From NCBI GenBank assembly GCA_017621795.1, contig JAGASJ010000009.1, forward strand, positions 1 through 57,610: a DNA stretch of 57,610 nt. The letters run 5' to 3'. The position numbers and the translations under genes are program-made. Below, one piece after another: positions 8,642 through 16,135 of this stretch. The notes under the pieces are model-generated. The model ran no database searches. It saw only the letters and a program-made list of their open reading frames with translations, and was not told the origin of the DNA. Origin of the DNA: Oscillospiraceae bacterium (lineage in GTDB: Bacteria; Bacillota; Clostridia; Oscillospirales; Oscillospiraceae). Within the stretch, counting starts at the first letter, position 1; every line of letters begins with the position of its first letter.

Positions 8642-9237
8642 TCTGTGATCTCCAATAAATATTGGGCAAGCCGCAGTGCGGCGTCATTGCCGGCGCGACC
8701 GTTTTCGTTCAGGGTATCAAAATTTTCGGACCGGGGGCTGACGAACAGATAGCAGGGCTCGCTGCCTGTATAATACGCCCCAAAACGGGCGCTTTTTTCG
8801 ATGGCGAAGCCGTAGGTCAGAATGCCTGCATCCGCCACATCCTCCTGATAAAGCACCGCTTCGGGGAACTGGGCGATGAGTGCATCTGTCAGCCGCACAA
8901 ATACCGCTTGCCCCACATTTTCCGGCATACTGCTCTGCTCAAAGATCAGAATGTCGTAATCAAAGCACCGTACCTCCAATGTGACGTAAGAGCGTTCCTC
9001 GGGGGAGGCGACCGTCACAGTTACGGCTTTAAGCGGTTGGTCAGTCAGGTCGGGAAGCGCGGTTTTTACCTGCGCTTGCAATGCCTCCGCATCCAGGTTA
9101 GAGCCGATGTAGAGAATATGCACCCGCTGATCGGGGTTGGGTTTTTTTATTGCGCCGAATACGGTGCACCAAAAAATAATGGGGATCAGAAGAAGCAGCA
9201 GATACTTCCACCAGTTAAATTGCAGATGATGCTTCAT
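8638..9237 (-). CDS. Membrane-anchored protein of ABC cluster, 199 residues
   Basis: The start is the ATG at 9237, which overlaps the TGA of the preceding gene (ATGA). The longer frame up to 9429 would overlap that gene for no reason. One N-terminal membrane segment (YLLLLLIPIIFWCTVFGAI, about 11-29) is followed by an extracytoplasmic domain of about 165 residues with alternating strands and helices. The domain pattern (HILYIGSNLDAEALQAQ, then DYDILIF) recalls a small Rossmann-like or substrate-binding-like fold of the kind found in unrecognised ABC accessory proteins. It has no lipobox. By context it may be the extracytoplasmic partner of the ATPase at 9674. I do not recognise the family. 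Confidence 0.6.
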   Translation of the reverse strand: MKHHLQFNWWKYLLLLLIPIIFWCTVFGAIKKPNPDQRVHILYIGSNLDAEALQAQVKTALPDLTDQPLKAVTVTVASPEERSYVTLEVRCFDYDILIFEQSSMPENVGQAVFVRLTDALIAQFPEAVLYQEDVADAGILTYGFAIEKSARFGAYYTGSEPCYLFVSPRSENFDTLNENGRAGNDAALRLAQYLLEITE

Positions 9238-9677
9238 TGCACTGCCTCCACGATAATATTCGACACCAAAAACAGGGTATATTCTGCATTCTGAAGGCGC
9301 ATGGTGCCGGCAGGCAGAAACACCCGTCGACCGTTTACTGTAACACTGTGGCAGTCCATATCCATATACCGCTGGGTGCTTTGGGAGATGGCCGTCACGG
9401 TGCCGGCAAGCTGCTCCCGATTGCGGCAAAACAGCCGATACAGCCGCAGTTCGGGGAAAATGTGCATTTGCAGGAAGTATAAAAGAAGAAAGCCGCAGAG
9501 CACATCGGTGACGATGTTCAAAAACAGCATCAGGTCGTGATTGCGGTCAGTCCGCAGGGCGGTGAACAGAATATTCAGCCCGACGGTCAGGAACAGACCG
9601 GCAATGCAAAGCCCAATACGCAGCTGCAGCCTTTTCTTATAAGAACGGGCACTTTGCCCCAAAACAGATAGAGTCAT
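9234..9677 (-). CDS. Two-helix membrane protein of ABC cluster, 147 residues
   Basis: The start is the ATG at 9677, overlapping the TGA of the ATPase gene. Two adjacent hydrophobic segments (about 20-45 and 50-72) form a hairpin. A small beta-rich C-terminal domain (about 85-147, GTVTAISQSTQRY ... VTVNGRRVFLP) follows, possibly cytoplasmic. It is conserved in spacing with its neighbours: four junctions in this operon are overlaps or gaps of under 10 nt, implying a fixed-ratio complex. No known family was recognised. Confidence 0.55.
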   Translation of the reverse strand: MTLSVLGQSARSYKKRLQLRIGLCIAGLFLTVGLNILFTALRTDRNHDLMLFLNIVTDVLCGFLLLYFLQMHIFPELRLYRLFCRNREQLAGTVTAISQSTQRYMDMDCHSVTVNGRRVFLPAGTMRLQNAEYTLFLVSNIIVEAVQ

Positions 9678-10372
9678 AATAAGTATCCTTTTTGCATCAG
9701 TTCCCGGGGGGTGCCCACAGCTTCGATCTTGCCTTCCTCCAAAATCACCACCCGCTGTGCCAGGTTGAGGGCATCGGTCAGGTCGTGGGTAACAAAGAGA
9801 ATGGTACATCCAAAGGTTTGATGGATCTTTTTCACAAGCTGCCGCAGTTCTGTCCGCAAAGTGGGATCGATCGCGGAAAAGGGCTCGTCAAAAAGCACAG
9901 TCACCGGGTTTTTGATCAGCGCCCGGGCAATAGCCACCCGTTGAAGCTGGCCGCCGGAGAGCTGCTTGGGCTTACGGGTCAGAAGCCAATCGATTTCCAA
10001 AAGGGCAGCAAGCTCCTTTACCCGACGGTCCACCTCTGCTTGCGGGGTATGGATCATACGCAGAGGAAAGGCGATATTTTCGTAAATCGTCAGATGGGGG
10101 TATAGATTCAGCTCTTGTCGGATGTAACCGATGTTGCTGTTTTGAAGGCGAAAGTCATCAATGGAGGTGCCATCAATATAAAGCTGGCCGGAAATATAGT
10201 CACACAGCCCCAAAATACATTTCAGCAGTGTGGTTTTGCCGCTTCCGGATTGCCCCAGGATCACCAAAAGCTCCCCGCTTTCCACGGAAAGATTGATGTG
10301 ATCCAAGGCGGTAATATACTCTTTTTTATACTTGTAGAAGCAGGAAAAGTCCTGAAATTCAATGGTGCTCAT
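9674..10372 (-). CDS. ABC transporter ATP-binding protein
   Basis: The 232-residue ATPase has Walker A GQSGSGKTT (about 39-47), a Q-loop (YIRQELNLYP, about 84-93), signature LSGGQLQRVAIARAL (about 138-152), Walker B VLFDEP (about 159-164) and the H-loop (FVTHDL, about 194). It lacks the C-terminal TOBE-like extension of about 130 residues found in sugar-importer ATPases such as MsmK or UgpC, so it is not an obvious energiser for the sugar permeases at 14299-16135. It belongs with the three small membrane genes that follow it, to which it is coupled by ATGA overlap. Direction of transport cannot be told. Confidence 0.9.
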   Translation of the reverse strand: MSTIEFQDFSCFYKYKKEYITALDHINLSVESGELLVILGQSGSGKTTLLKCILGLCDYISGQLYIDGTSIDDFRLQNSNIGYIRQELNLYPHLTIYENIAFPLRMIHTPQAEVDRRVKELAALLEIDWLLTRKPKQLSGGQLQRVAIARALIKNPVTVLFDEPFSAIDPTLRTELRQLVKKIHQTFGCTILFVTHDLTDALNLAQRVVILEEGKIEAVGTPRELMQKGYLL

Positions 10373-10381
10373 AATCTGCTC

Positions 10382-11461
10382 CTAATCCTGGTCGTTGCTG
10401 GTGTCGATGATGGTGACGGGCAGCATTTTGACCACCATGCGGGAATCACCGTAGAGCTGGTTATACAGGGCTTCGGCGGCAAGATAGCCGATCTGATAGC
10501 CGTCCTGCTGTAATATATACGGTTTGAGGGTGTTGCGTTCGGCGGGAGACAGCTCGTCATCGAAAAGCATCAGCTTCATATCCTCGGGGATCCGAATGTT
10601 CAGATCCTGGGCGGCCATCAGCACCGGAAACCGCTGGGAGCCGCCGACGATGATGACCTCCGTGTCCGGGTGCTCCCGCAAATAGCGGAGAATGGTATTT
10701 TGGCGTTGCCGGGGGCTGCCGTCCACGATGAGGAGGTTTTTGGGGGTTGCGATCTCGTAGGAGCGAAGCAGACCGTGGGTAAAGCCGTTAATACGGGCAT
10801 CCGTGGTGGAGTCGATCGAGGAAGGAGGGGTCATATACACCAGGTTTTTAAAATGCTTCTTCTTCAAAAAATCTACCGCATTGACCATTGCCTGATGGTT
10901 TTCCGAGGAGATAAAAGAGGCGCGGATGTTGGGAAGCATACGGTCGACCAGCACCAGGGGGTATTTGCGCAGAGAAAGCTTCAAAATTTCGGAGTGATAG
11001 GAATTATCGTTATCCACAGGGAACAAAATGATGCCCTTTACACCGGAAAGAGGCAGAGAACGGATCAGATAAGCCTCTTTTTCTGTGGAAGCATCGCTCA
11101 GCTGTATGGAAAGCTCCATTTTGTGGTTGCTGCAAAAATCGCTGACACCTGCAAGGATGTCGTGGGAAAACTGGGTTTGAATGGAGGGGATGACCAGGGA
11201 TATTTTGGGGTGATCCAGCCCGATGGAAGAAAGGGATTCCGGCTGCACACGTTCACTGATGAAGTAGCCCTTGCCGTGAATGTTGACAACGTAGCCTTTT
11301 TCGATCAGGTTGGAATAGGCGTGGCGAATGGGCTTGCGGCTGGCGTTGAAGGTGATGGACAGCGCGCGCTCACTGGGTAGCTTGTAATCAGGGGTGCCTG
11401 CGTTTTGCGTAATAATCTCCAACAGATAGTTTTCAATTTTTTTGTAAACAGTTGAATACAT
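10382..11461 (-). CDS. GntR-type HTH / LacI-type sensor regulator (AraR-like)
   Basis: The start is the ATG at 11461, preceded by GGAGGGTGAT; the frame upstream of it is not needed. Residues 1-70 form a GntR winged helix-turn-helix (YKLPSERALSITFNASRKPI), and residues about 80-355 form a periplasmic-binding-protein-like sensor of the LacI/AraR type (ISLVIPSIQTQF ... DMKLMLFDDEL). AraR-type regulators repress sugar genes and are released by a sugar ligand. The gene is divergent from the glycan locus across 432 bp that hold GGTAC-N5-GTACC palindromes, and it heads the ABC-protein operon, so it could control both sides. The ligand is not known. Confidence 0.85.
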   Translation of the reverse strand: MYSTVYKKIENYLLEIITQNAGTPDYKLPSERALSITFNASRKPIRHAYSNLIEKGYVVNIHGKGYFISERVQPESLSSIGLDHPKISLVIPSIQTQFSHDILAGVSDFCSNHKMELSIQLSDASTEKEAYLIRSLPLSGVKGIILFPVDNDNSYHSEILKLSLRKYPLVLVDRMLPNIRASFISSENHQAMVNAVDFLKKKHFKNLVYMTPPSSIDSTTDARINGFTHGLLRSYEIATPKNLLIVDGSPRQRQNTILRYLREHPDTEVIIVGGSQRFPVLMAAQDLNIRIPEDMKLMLFDDELSPAERNTLKPYILQQDGYQIGYLAAEALYNQLYGDSRMVVKMLPVTIIDTSNDQD

Positions 11462-11893
11462 AAATATCACCCTCCGTTTGCAAAAGTATAGCATATCAAA
11501 AAACGTTTTTCAACACAAAATCCGGATCCGTTTTTAAACTGGCACCATAACAAACCACTAAAACCGTTAAAAAGCAGCGGAAATTCAATATTCTTGGCTG
11601 TTGGAAAAATATTCAAAGGTGCCGGCGACTTTTTCGCAGAACAAAAATTTTTCATAAAAAAGGTACCAGTAGTACCAGTTTGTGCGATTTTGCTATTTAC
11701 ACAGGGGTGGAAAAGCGATAATATATAGTAAATTACATAACTATGGCCGCTTTGCTGCCCAAATGGAAAAAGGTGGTACCCTCTGTCTGCATTTTGAAGC
11801 AGATGCTTTTTGAGGGCGCGGCGGCACACTTCAATGCGTTTATAGATGTACGGCGTACGTTTATAATAATACAACTTTAGGAGGAAATCCAAA
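11462..11893. promoter_or_regulatory. Divergent control region with operator-like palindromes
   Basis: The region separates the regulator gene from the glycan locus. An inverted repeat GGTAC-N5-GTACC lies at 11662-11676, another GGTACC is at about 11774-11779, and GTACGGCGTAC is at about 11847-11857. These are the size and symmetry of GntR/AraR operators. A possible promoter for the plus side is TTTACA (11696-11701) with TAATAT (11719-11724), leaving a leader of about 160 nt. A small hairpin TCTGC/GCAGA followed by TGCTTTTTG (11786-11812) could attenuate. AGGAGG at 11879-11884 serves the lipoprotein gene. Confidence 0.5.
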
Positions 11894-12493
11894 ATGAAAA
11901 GACTGATTACATTACTTCTCGCAATCTTAATGGTTGTCGGCGTTTTCGCAGCCTGCGGCAAAGCTGACCCCACAGATCCCCCCGCAACCAACCCCCCTGC
12001 AACCAACCCCCCTGCAACGACCGCACCTGCCGCAACCAATCCTGTAGAGCCCGATTCTAAAGTGATTGTCGCCGGCAGCCTGAGCAATCACGAGAACGGC
12101 TGGGAAGTTGAAGCCTGGAATCCCAATGCTTCCGGCGTTTACTTCAATCTGTGGGCCAATGACCTGCCCTACAACTCCGACTGGTCTGTGCGGTATCAGC
12201 CCCACAACGGCGATAGCGTAAAGCTGATCCGTGACGGTGAAGTATACCCCCTGGGCGGCCCCGGTGTTGATATGCTGGTAAAGTTTAGTGCTAACGGTTA
12301 CCAAGTGGTTTGCGACAAGTGGATCACCCAGGAGCTGTTCCCCTTGCAGGAAGGCGACGTGCTGATCATTGAGGGCGATTTCACCAACCCCGAAAATGGC
12401 TACACCATCCACTTCGACAAGACCTATGCACAGCTGAAGGTCGGCGGCATCACCAAGTTTACCACCACCGCTCCCGAGGGCATTACTGAGTAA
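11894..12493 (+). CDS. Lipoprotein with a single copy of the locus-specific repeat
   Basis: A signal peptide with lipobox VFAAC (Cys20) is followed by a Pro/Thr linker of PPATN tetrads (about 25-50), and then one domain of about 135 residues. The domain carries the marks of the repeat found ten times each in the proteins at 26600 and 31066: a G-x-(M/L)-x-x-H-x-N-G-W opening, YF then (N/D)-D-(L/V)-P-Y, a W-x-(V/M)-R-Y strand, KLIRDGE, and GDVLIIEGDFTN followed by a KTY strand. This is the first gene after the control region, with AGGAGG at 11879. It is likely a surface protein, possibly binding glycan; that role is inferred only from context. Confidence 0.8.
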   Translation: MKRLITLLLAILMVVGVFAACGKADPTDPPATNPPATNPPATTAPAATNPVEPDSKVIVAGSLSNHENGWEVEAWNPNASGVYFNLWANDLPYNSDWSVRYQPHNGDSVKLIRDGEVYPLGGPGVDMLVKFSANGYQVVCDKWITQELFPLQEGDVLIIEGDFTNPENGYTIHFDKTYAQLKVGGITKFTTTAPEGITE

Positions 12494-12516
12494 TTTATAC
12501 GGTACATCATCGTTTA

Positions 12517-12543
12517 CCGGAGTCGGGGATACCCCGACTCCGG
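12517..12543 (+). terminator. GC-rich hairpin between repeat lipoprotein and transporter genes
   Basis: A perfect 12-bp stem (12517-12528 with 12532-12543) has a 3-nt loop. TCTTTTTCTC follows only 7 nt later, so it may terminate partly and set a higher level of the first gene. Confidence 0.55.
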
Positions 12544-12557
12544 AAAGACATCTTTTT

Positions 12558-12620
12558 CTCTGAAAGCTGATTTTTGGGCGAAAACGCCCACGGCATTCGC
12601 CCGAATGTGAGCTTTTAGAG
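12558..12620 (+). ncRNA. Three-way-junction leader of the sugar-binding protein gene
   Basis: An outer stem of 11 pairs with one G-U (12558-12568 with 12610-12620) encloses two hairpins: GGGCG-AAAA-CGCCC (12576-12589) and CATTC-GCCC-GAATG (12594-12607). It lies 34 nt before the start codon of the solute-binding protein. The fold was found by eye; it could be a stabilising element, a processing site or a regulatory RNA. No known riboswitch was recognised. Confidence 0.4.
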
Positions 12621-12654
12621 AACTCAACTTACATTTATGAGGAGGAAATCAAAA

Positions 12655-14274
12655 ATGAAAAAGACCCTTGCGCTTTTGCTTTCTATGGTGATGATGCTCA
12701 CCTTGTTTGCCGGCTGTGGCGTTGGCGTTGAAAAGGGCGGCGAGAACGTCGTCGAAGCCGATCCCAGCAAGGCTTCCATCACCGTTGCTACTTGGGACGG
12801 CGGTTTGGGCAGCCAGTGGCTGGAAAATGCCGCAGAGCTGTTTGAAGAACAGTATAAGGACGCCACCAACTTTGAAGAAGGCAAGGTAGGCGTTGAAATC
12901 AACATTGTAGCAAGCCGCAGCTTTGACGGCTCTGCGATGGCCTTCACCCCGCTGACCCACGATATTTATTTCGTAGAGGCTGTGGACTATTTCGCAATGA
13001 TCAACAACCGTCAGCTGGCCGACATTTCCGATGTAATGACTGCCCCCCTGACCGCCTACGGTGAGGATGGCACCATTGCCGATAAGCTGGATCCCACACT
13101 GGATGCATACCTGACTAACATCGACGGCAACTATTATGCAGTTCCCTTCTACGAGACTTATTACAGCTTTGCTTACGACCTGGATCTGTGGGACGCAAAG
13201 TCCTTCTATGTTGCGGCAAACGGCGGCTGGACCGATGCATCCGGCGACCTGTCTGCCGGTCCTGACGGCGTGGCCGGCACCGAGGATGACGGTATGCCTG
13301 CCACCTATGCAGAGTTTGCAAAGCTGATCACCCGTATTTCCGATGCGGATGTTACCCCCTTTGTGACCGCGGGCAATGCCCAGGATTACGTGGCAAACTA
13401 TCTGTATCAGCTGTGGGCCGATTATGAGGGCGCAGAGCAGATGCTGCTCAACTACACCTTTGACGGCACTGCTACCGACCTGATCGATGTGGATGGGAGC
13501 GGCAACGTTACCAAGCTGCCCGCCACCGAGATCACCATCGACAACGGCTATATGCTGCAGAAGCAGGCAGGCCGTTATGCAGTATTGCAGTTCTGCGAGG
13601 ACATTCTGCTCAGCAGCGACAGTAACTATAAGATCATTGATACCCACGTGAACGCACAGAAGAGCTTTGTCAGAGGCGGTATTGCCAACGATCAGCCCAT
13701 TGCCATGATCGTGGAAGGCTCCTGGTGGGAAAATGAGGCCAAGCAAGCCCTGAAGGACCTGGAAAGCGGCGGCTACGAGCGTCACAACTACGCGGTTATG
13801 CCTCTGCCCCATGCCACCGAGGAGCAGATCGGTCAGACACCTACCTGGCTGGCCATGAGTAACTCCTACGGCTTTGTTGCAAGCAACTGCGACAATATGG
13901 ACCTGGCAAAGGAATTTATGAAGTTCCTGCACACCGATGCAAACCTCCGCGCCTTTACCCAGGAGGTCAATATGACCAGAGCACTGCAGTATGAGCTGTC
14001 TGAGGAGCAGATCGACGGCCTGAGCACCTACTGTAAGTCCATCCTGAATCTGAAGAAAAACAGCAATGTGATCTACCCGGTGTCCCTGGTAGACGAGGTC
14101 AACAACAATAACATTATGTTCGCGGCTTACACCTGGGCCTGGCAGACCAACATCAACGGCTACGATTTCAAGAACCCCTGGCTGTATTTCAAGGATGAAA
14201 AGGATACCTCTGCGGAAAGCTACTTTAACGGTCAGTACCAGAACTTCGAGACCAAGTGGAGCGCAATTTTCTAA
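12655..14274 (+). CDS. Carbohydrate ABC transporter solute-binding lipoprotein
   Basis: The start is the ATG at 12655 after GAGGAGGAAATC. The 539-residue protein has a signal peptide with lipobox LFAGC (Cys20). The mature part follows the family-1 pattern: SITVATWDGG at the first strand, then FEEQYKD, VEGSWWENEAKQAL and GFVASNCDNMDLAKEFMKFL in the second lobe. It is longer than typical maltose-type binders (about 400-450) and carries inserts around residues 190-260 rich in Asp and Gly (DGVAGTEDDG), a possible calcium loop. It is encoded directly before the two permeases, so it is the capture subunit of the importer. By context the ligand is an oligosaccharide; the sequence does not show which. 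Confidence 0.9.
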   Translation: MKKTLALLLSMVMMLTLFAGCGVGVEKGGENVVEADPSKASITVATWDGGLGSQWLENAAELFEEQYKDATNFEEGKVGVEINIVASRSFDGSAMAFTPLTHDIYFVEAVDYFAMINNRQLADISDVMTAPLTAYGEDGTIADKLDPTLDAYLTNIDGNYYAVPFYETYYSFAYDLDLWDAKSFYVAANGGWTDASGDLSAGPDGVAGTEDDGMPATYAEFAKLITRISDADVTPFVTAGNAQDYVANYLYQLWADYEGAEQMLLNYTFDGTATDLIDVDGSGNVTKLPATEITIDNGYMLQKQAGRYAVLQFCEDILLSSDSNYKIIDTHVNAQKSFVRGGIANDQPIAMIVEGSWWENEAKQALKDLESGGYERHNYAVMPLPHATEEQIGQTPTWLAMSNSYGFVASNCDNMDLAKEFMKFLHTDANLRAFTQEVNMTRALQYELSEEQIDGLSTYCKSILNLKKNSNVIYPVSLVDEVNNNNIMFAAYTWAWQTNINGYDFKNPWLYFKDEKDTSAESYFNGQYQNFETKWSAIF

Positions 14275-14298
14275 TAATATACGGAAAGAAGTCATATT

Positions 14299-15237
14299 AT
14301 GAAACGAATTGATCAGATCAACGCACCTGGCGGTATCCGAAGACGGCACCGCGACAGGGCGGACAGAACCTTTTATACCATTATGATGATCCTGCCGGTG
14401 GTGCAGCTTCTGATCTTCTATTTTGGTGTCAATTTTCAGTCCATTTGTATGGCGTTCCAAAAATATGACGCAAAAAACAACGTATTTATTTGGGATACAT
14501 CCAAGAATCTGACCCTGTTTAAAATTGACATCCAAATGGCGGGCTTTTGGAAGATGGTTTCAAATTCCCTGTCGGTATGGCTGTTTACCAGCCTGTCCGG
14601 CACGGTTTTGGCGGTGACCTTTGCGTATTACATATACCGCAGAAATCTGATGAGCAACTTTTTTAAGTTTGTGCTGTTTCTGCCTTCCGTGCTGCCCGGC
14701 ATTTTGCTGGCGGTCATGTACAAGAAATTTGTGGGACTGGGCGTTCCGGCCTTTATGAATTATCTGTTCGATACCACCGTCAGCGATGTGTTTAACGCCG
14801 GTGCCGCAGGCGGCAGAGTCAATCTGATCACGCTGTTTACCGTTTGGGTCAGCTTTGGCCCGCAGGTGCTGGTGTATACCGGTGCTATGGACCGGGTCGA
14901 TCCGGCAATGTTGGAAGCGGGGCGGCTGGACGGTGCATCTCCGCTGCAGGAGTTCTTTAAGATCATTTTCCCGAACATCTCCTCCACGGTCAGCACCTTC
15001 CTGATCATTGGTGTGTCGTCCATCTTCACAAATCAGAACAACCTGGTCAGCTTCCTGGGCTTTGATACCACCACCGCTGAAAGTACCATCGGTTACTACC
15101 TGTACAAAAAGGTGTATGAGGACTTCCAGCGCAAGTCCGGCTTCTGCTACGCCGCCTTCCTGGGCCTGATCTGCACCATGATCGTCATTCCGCTGGCCTT
15201 TGGCGCAAGAAAACTGTTTGACAAGGGGGATGACTGA
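14299..15237 (+). CDS. Sugar ABC transporter permease (first)
   Basis: The 312-residue protein has about six membrane segments. The cytoplasmic coupling motif EAGRLDGASPLQEFFKIIFP near residue 215 is the EAA loop that contacts the ATPase (EAA-x3-G-x9-I-x-LP in the MalF/UgpA family). GGAAAGAAG is the ribosome binding site. The stop at 15237 is one nt before the start of the second permease, so the two are co-translated as a heterodimer. Confidence 0.93.
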   Translation: MKRIDQINAPGGIRRRHRDRADRTFYTIMMILPVVQLLIFYFGVNFQSICMAFQKYDAKNNVFIWDTSKNLTLFKIDIQMAGFWKMVSNSLSVWLFTSLSGTVLAVTFAYYIYRRNLMSNFFKFVLFLPSVLPGILLAVMYKKFVGLGVPAFMNYLFDTTVSDVFNAGAAGGRVNLITLFTVWVSFGPQVLVYTGAMDRVDPAMLEAGRLDGASPLQEFFKIIFPNISSTVSTFLIIGVSSIFTNQNNLVSFLGFDTTTAESTIGYYLYKKVYEDFQRKSGFCYAAFLGLICTMIVIPLAFGARKLFDKGDD

Positions 15238-15238
15238 T

Positions 15239-16135
15239 ATGCGACTGAAGCCACAAAAAAGAAAAAAGCCGGATGCGCTGAGCATCGGCATCGGTATTTT
15301 GCTGTGTGTATATGTGATCGGCCTGTTTGCGCCGATGATCTGGACCGTCATCATCTCCCTGATGGACCCGGATGCGTACTACAGCTTCTATCAGGAAGGC
15401 ACGGCCGTTCCCTTTGCCTTCACCACAGAAAACTTTAAAAATGCCATCCCCCATATCAAGGTGACCTCGGAGACCACCAGCCTTACCTACAATATGGTGG
15501 GCCTGTACATCAACTCCCTGAAGTTCGCTGTATTCAGCGCACTGGCATTCACCGTCTGTTCCACCATCGTCAGCTATCTGACCGCACGGTTTGATTTTAA
15601 GTTTTCCAAAATCGTCTACGGCTTTGTGATCGTGGCCATGAGCCTGCCCATCGTGGGCAGTATGCCCTCGGAAATTCAAATGCTGCAGAATTTGGGCATT
15701 TACGGGCAGTGGATCAGCGTACCGATTTTGCGTTTTAACTTCTTGAGTGTTTATTTTTTGGTGTTCCACGCCACCTTCCGGGGAATCTCAAAGGAGTATT
15801 CCGAAGCGGCGAAGATCGACGGTGCATCCAACCTGCGGATCATGCTGCGGGTGGTCGTTCCCCAGGCAATGAACATTATCGTGACGGTTTTTGTCATTAT
15901 GTTTATCACCTATTGGAACGATTATCAGGTACCCATGCTGTATCTGAAGGACTATCCGGTGGCCGCATACGCGGTATATCAGTTTGTGAACACCACCCGC
16001 AACGCCGCTTTCAACAGCTCCGTGCCTCTGCAAATGGCAGGCACGCTGCTGATGACCCTGCCGGTGCTGCTTACAGTAATTATTTTCAACAAGCGACTGA
16101 GAGTATCTGTTTCGATTGGAGGAATTAAAGGCTAA
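15239..16135 (+). CDS. Sugar ABC transporter permease (second)
   Basis: The start is the ATG at 15239, 8 nt after AGGGGGA; earlier in-frame starts lie inside the first permease gene. The 298-residue protein has about six membrane segments and an EAA loop, EAAKIDGASNLRIMLRVVVP, at about residue 191. This is the MalG/UgpE-type partner. Its stop overlaps the next start codon (TAATG). No ATPase gene occurs in this operon, so a shared MsmK/UgpC-type ATPase encoded elsewhere is expected. Confidence 0.93.
   Translation: MRLKPQKRKKPDALSIGIGILLCVYVIGLFAPMIWTVIISLMDPDAYYSFYQEGTAVPFAFTTENFKNAIPHIKVTSETTSLTYNMVGLYINSLKFAVFSALAFTVCSTIVSYLTARFDFKFSKIVYGFVIVAMSLPIVGSMPSEIQMLQNLGIYGQWISVPILRFNFLSVYFLVFHATFRGISKEYSEAAKIDGASNLRIMLRVVVPQAMNIIVTVFVIMFITYWNDYQVPMLYLKDYPVAAYAVYQFVNTTRNAAFNSSVPLQMAGTLLMTLPVLLTVIIFNKRLRVSVSIGGIKG

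Noticed and set aside
9674-10372. ATPase at 9674 as the energiser of the sugar importer
   Set aside because: It lacks the C-terminal domain of MsmK/UgpC-type ATPases and is coupled by overlapping codons to other membrane genes.
11772-11812. T-box-like GGTGGTACC followed by a hairpin and T tract
   Set aside because: The conserved context of the T-box bulge and the long specifier stem are missing, and the gene downstream is not an aminoacyl-tRNA synthetase or amino acid gene. GGTACC here fits the operator palindromes better.
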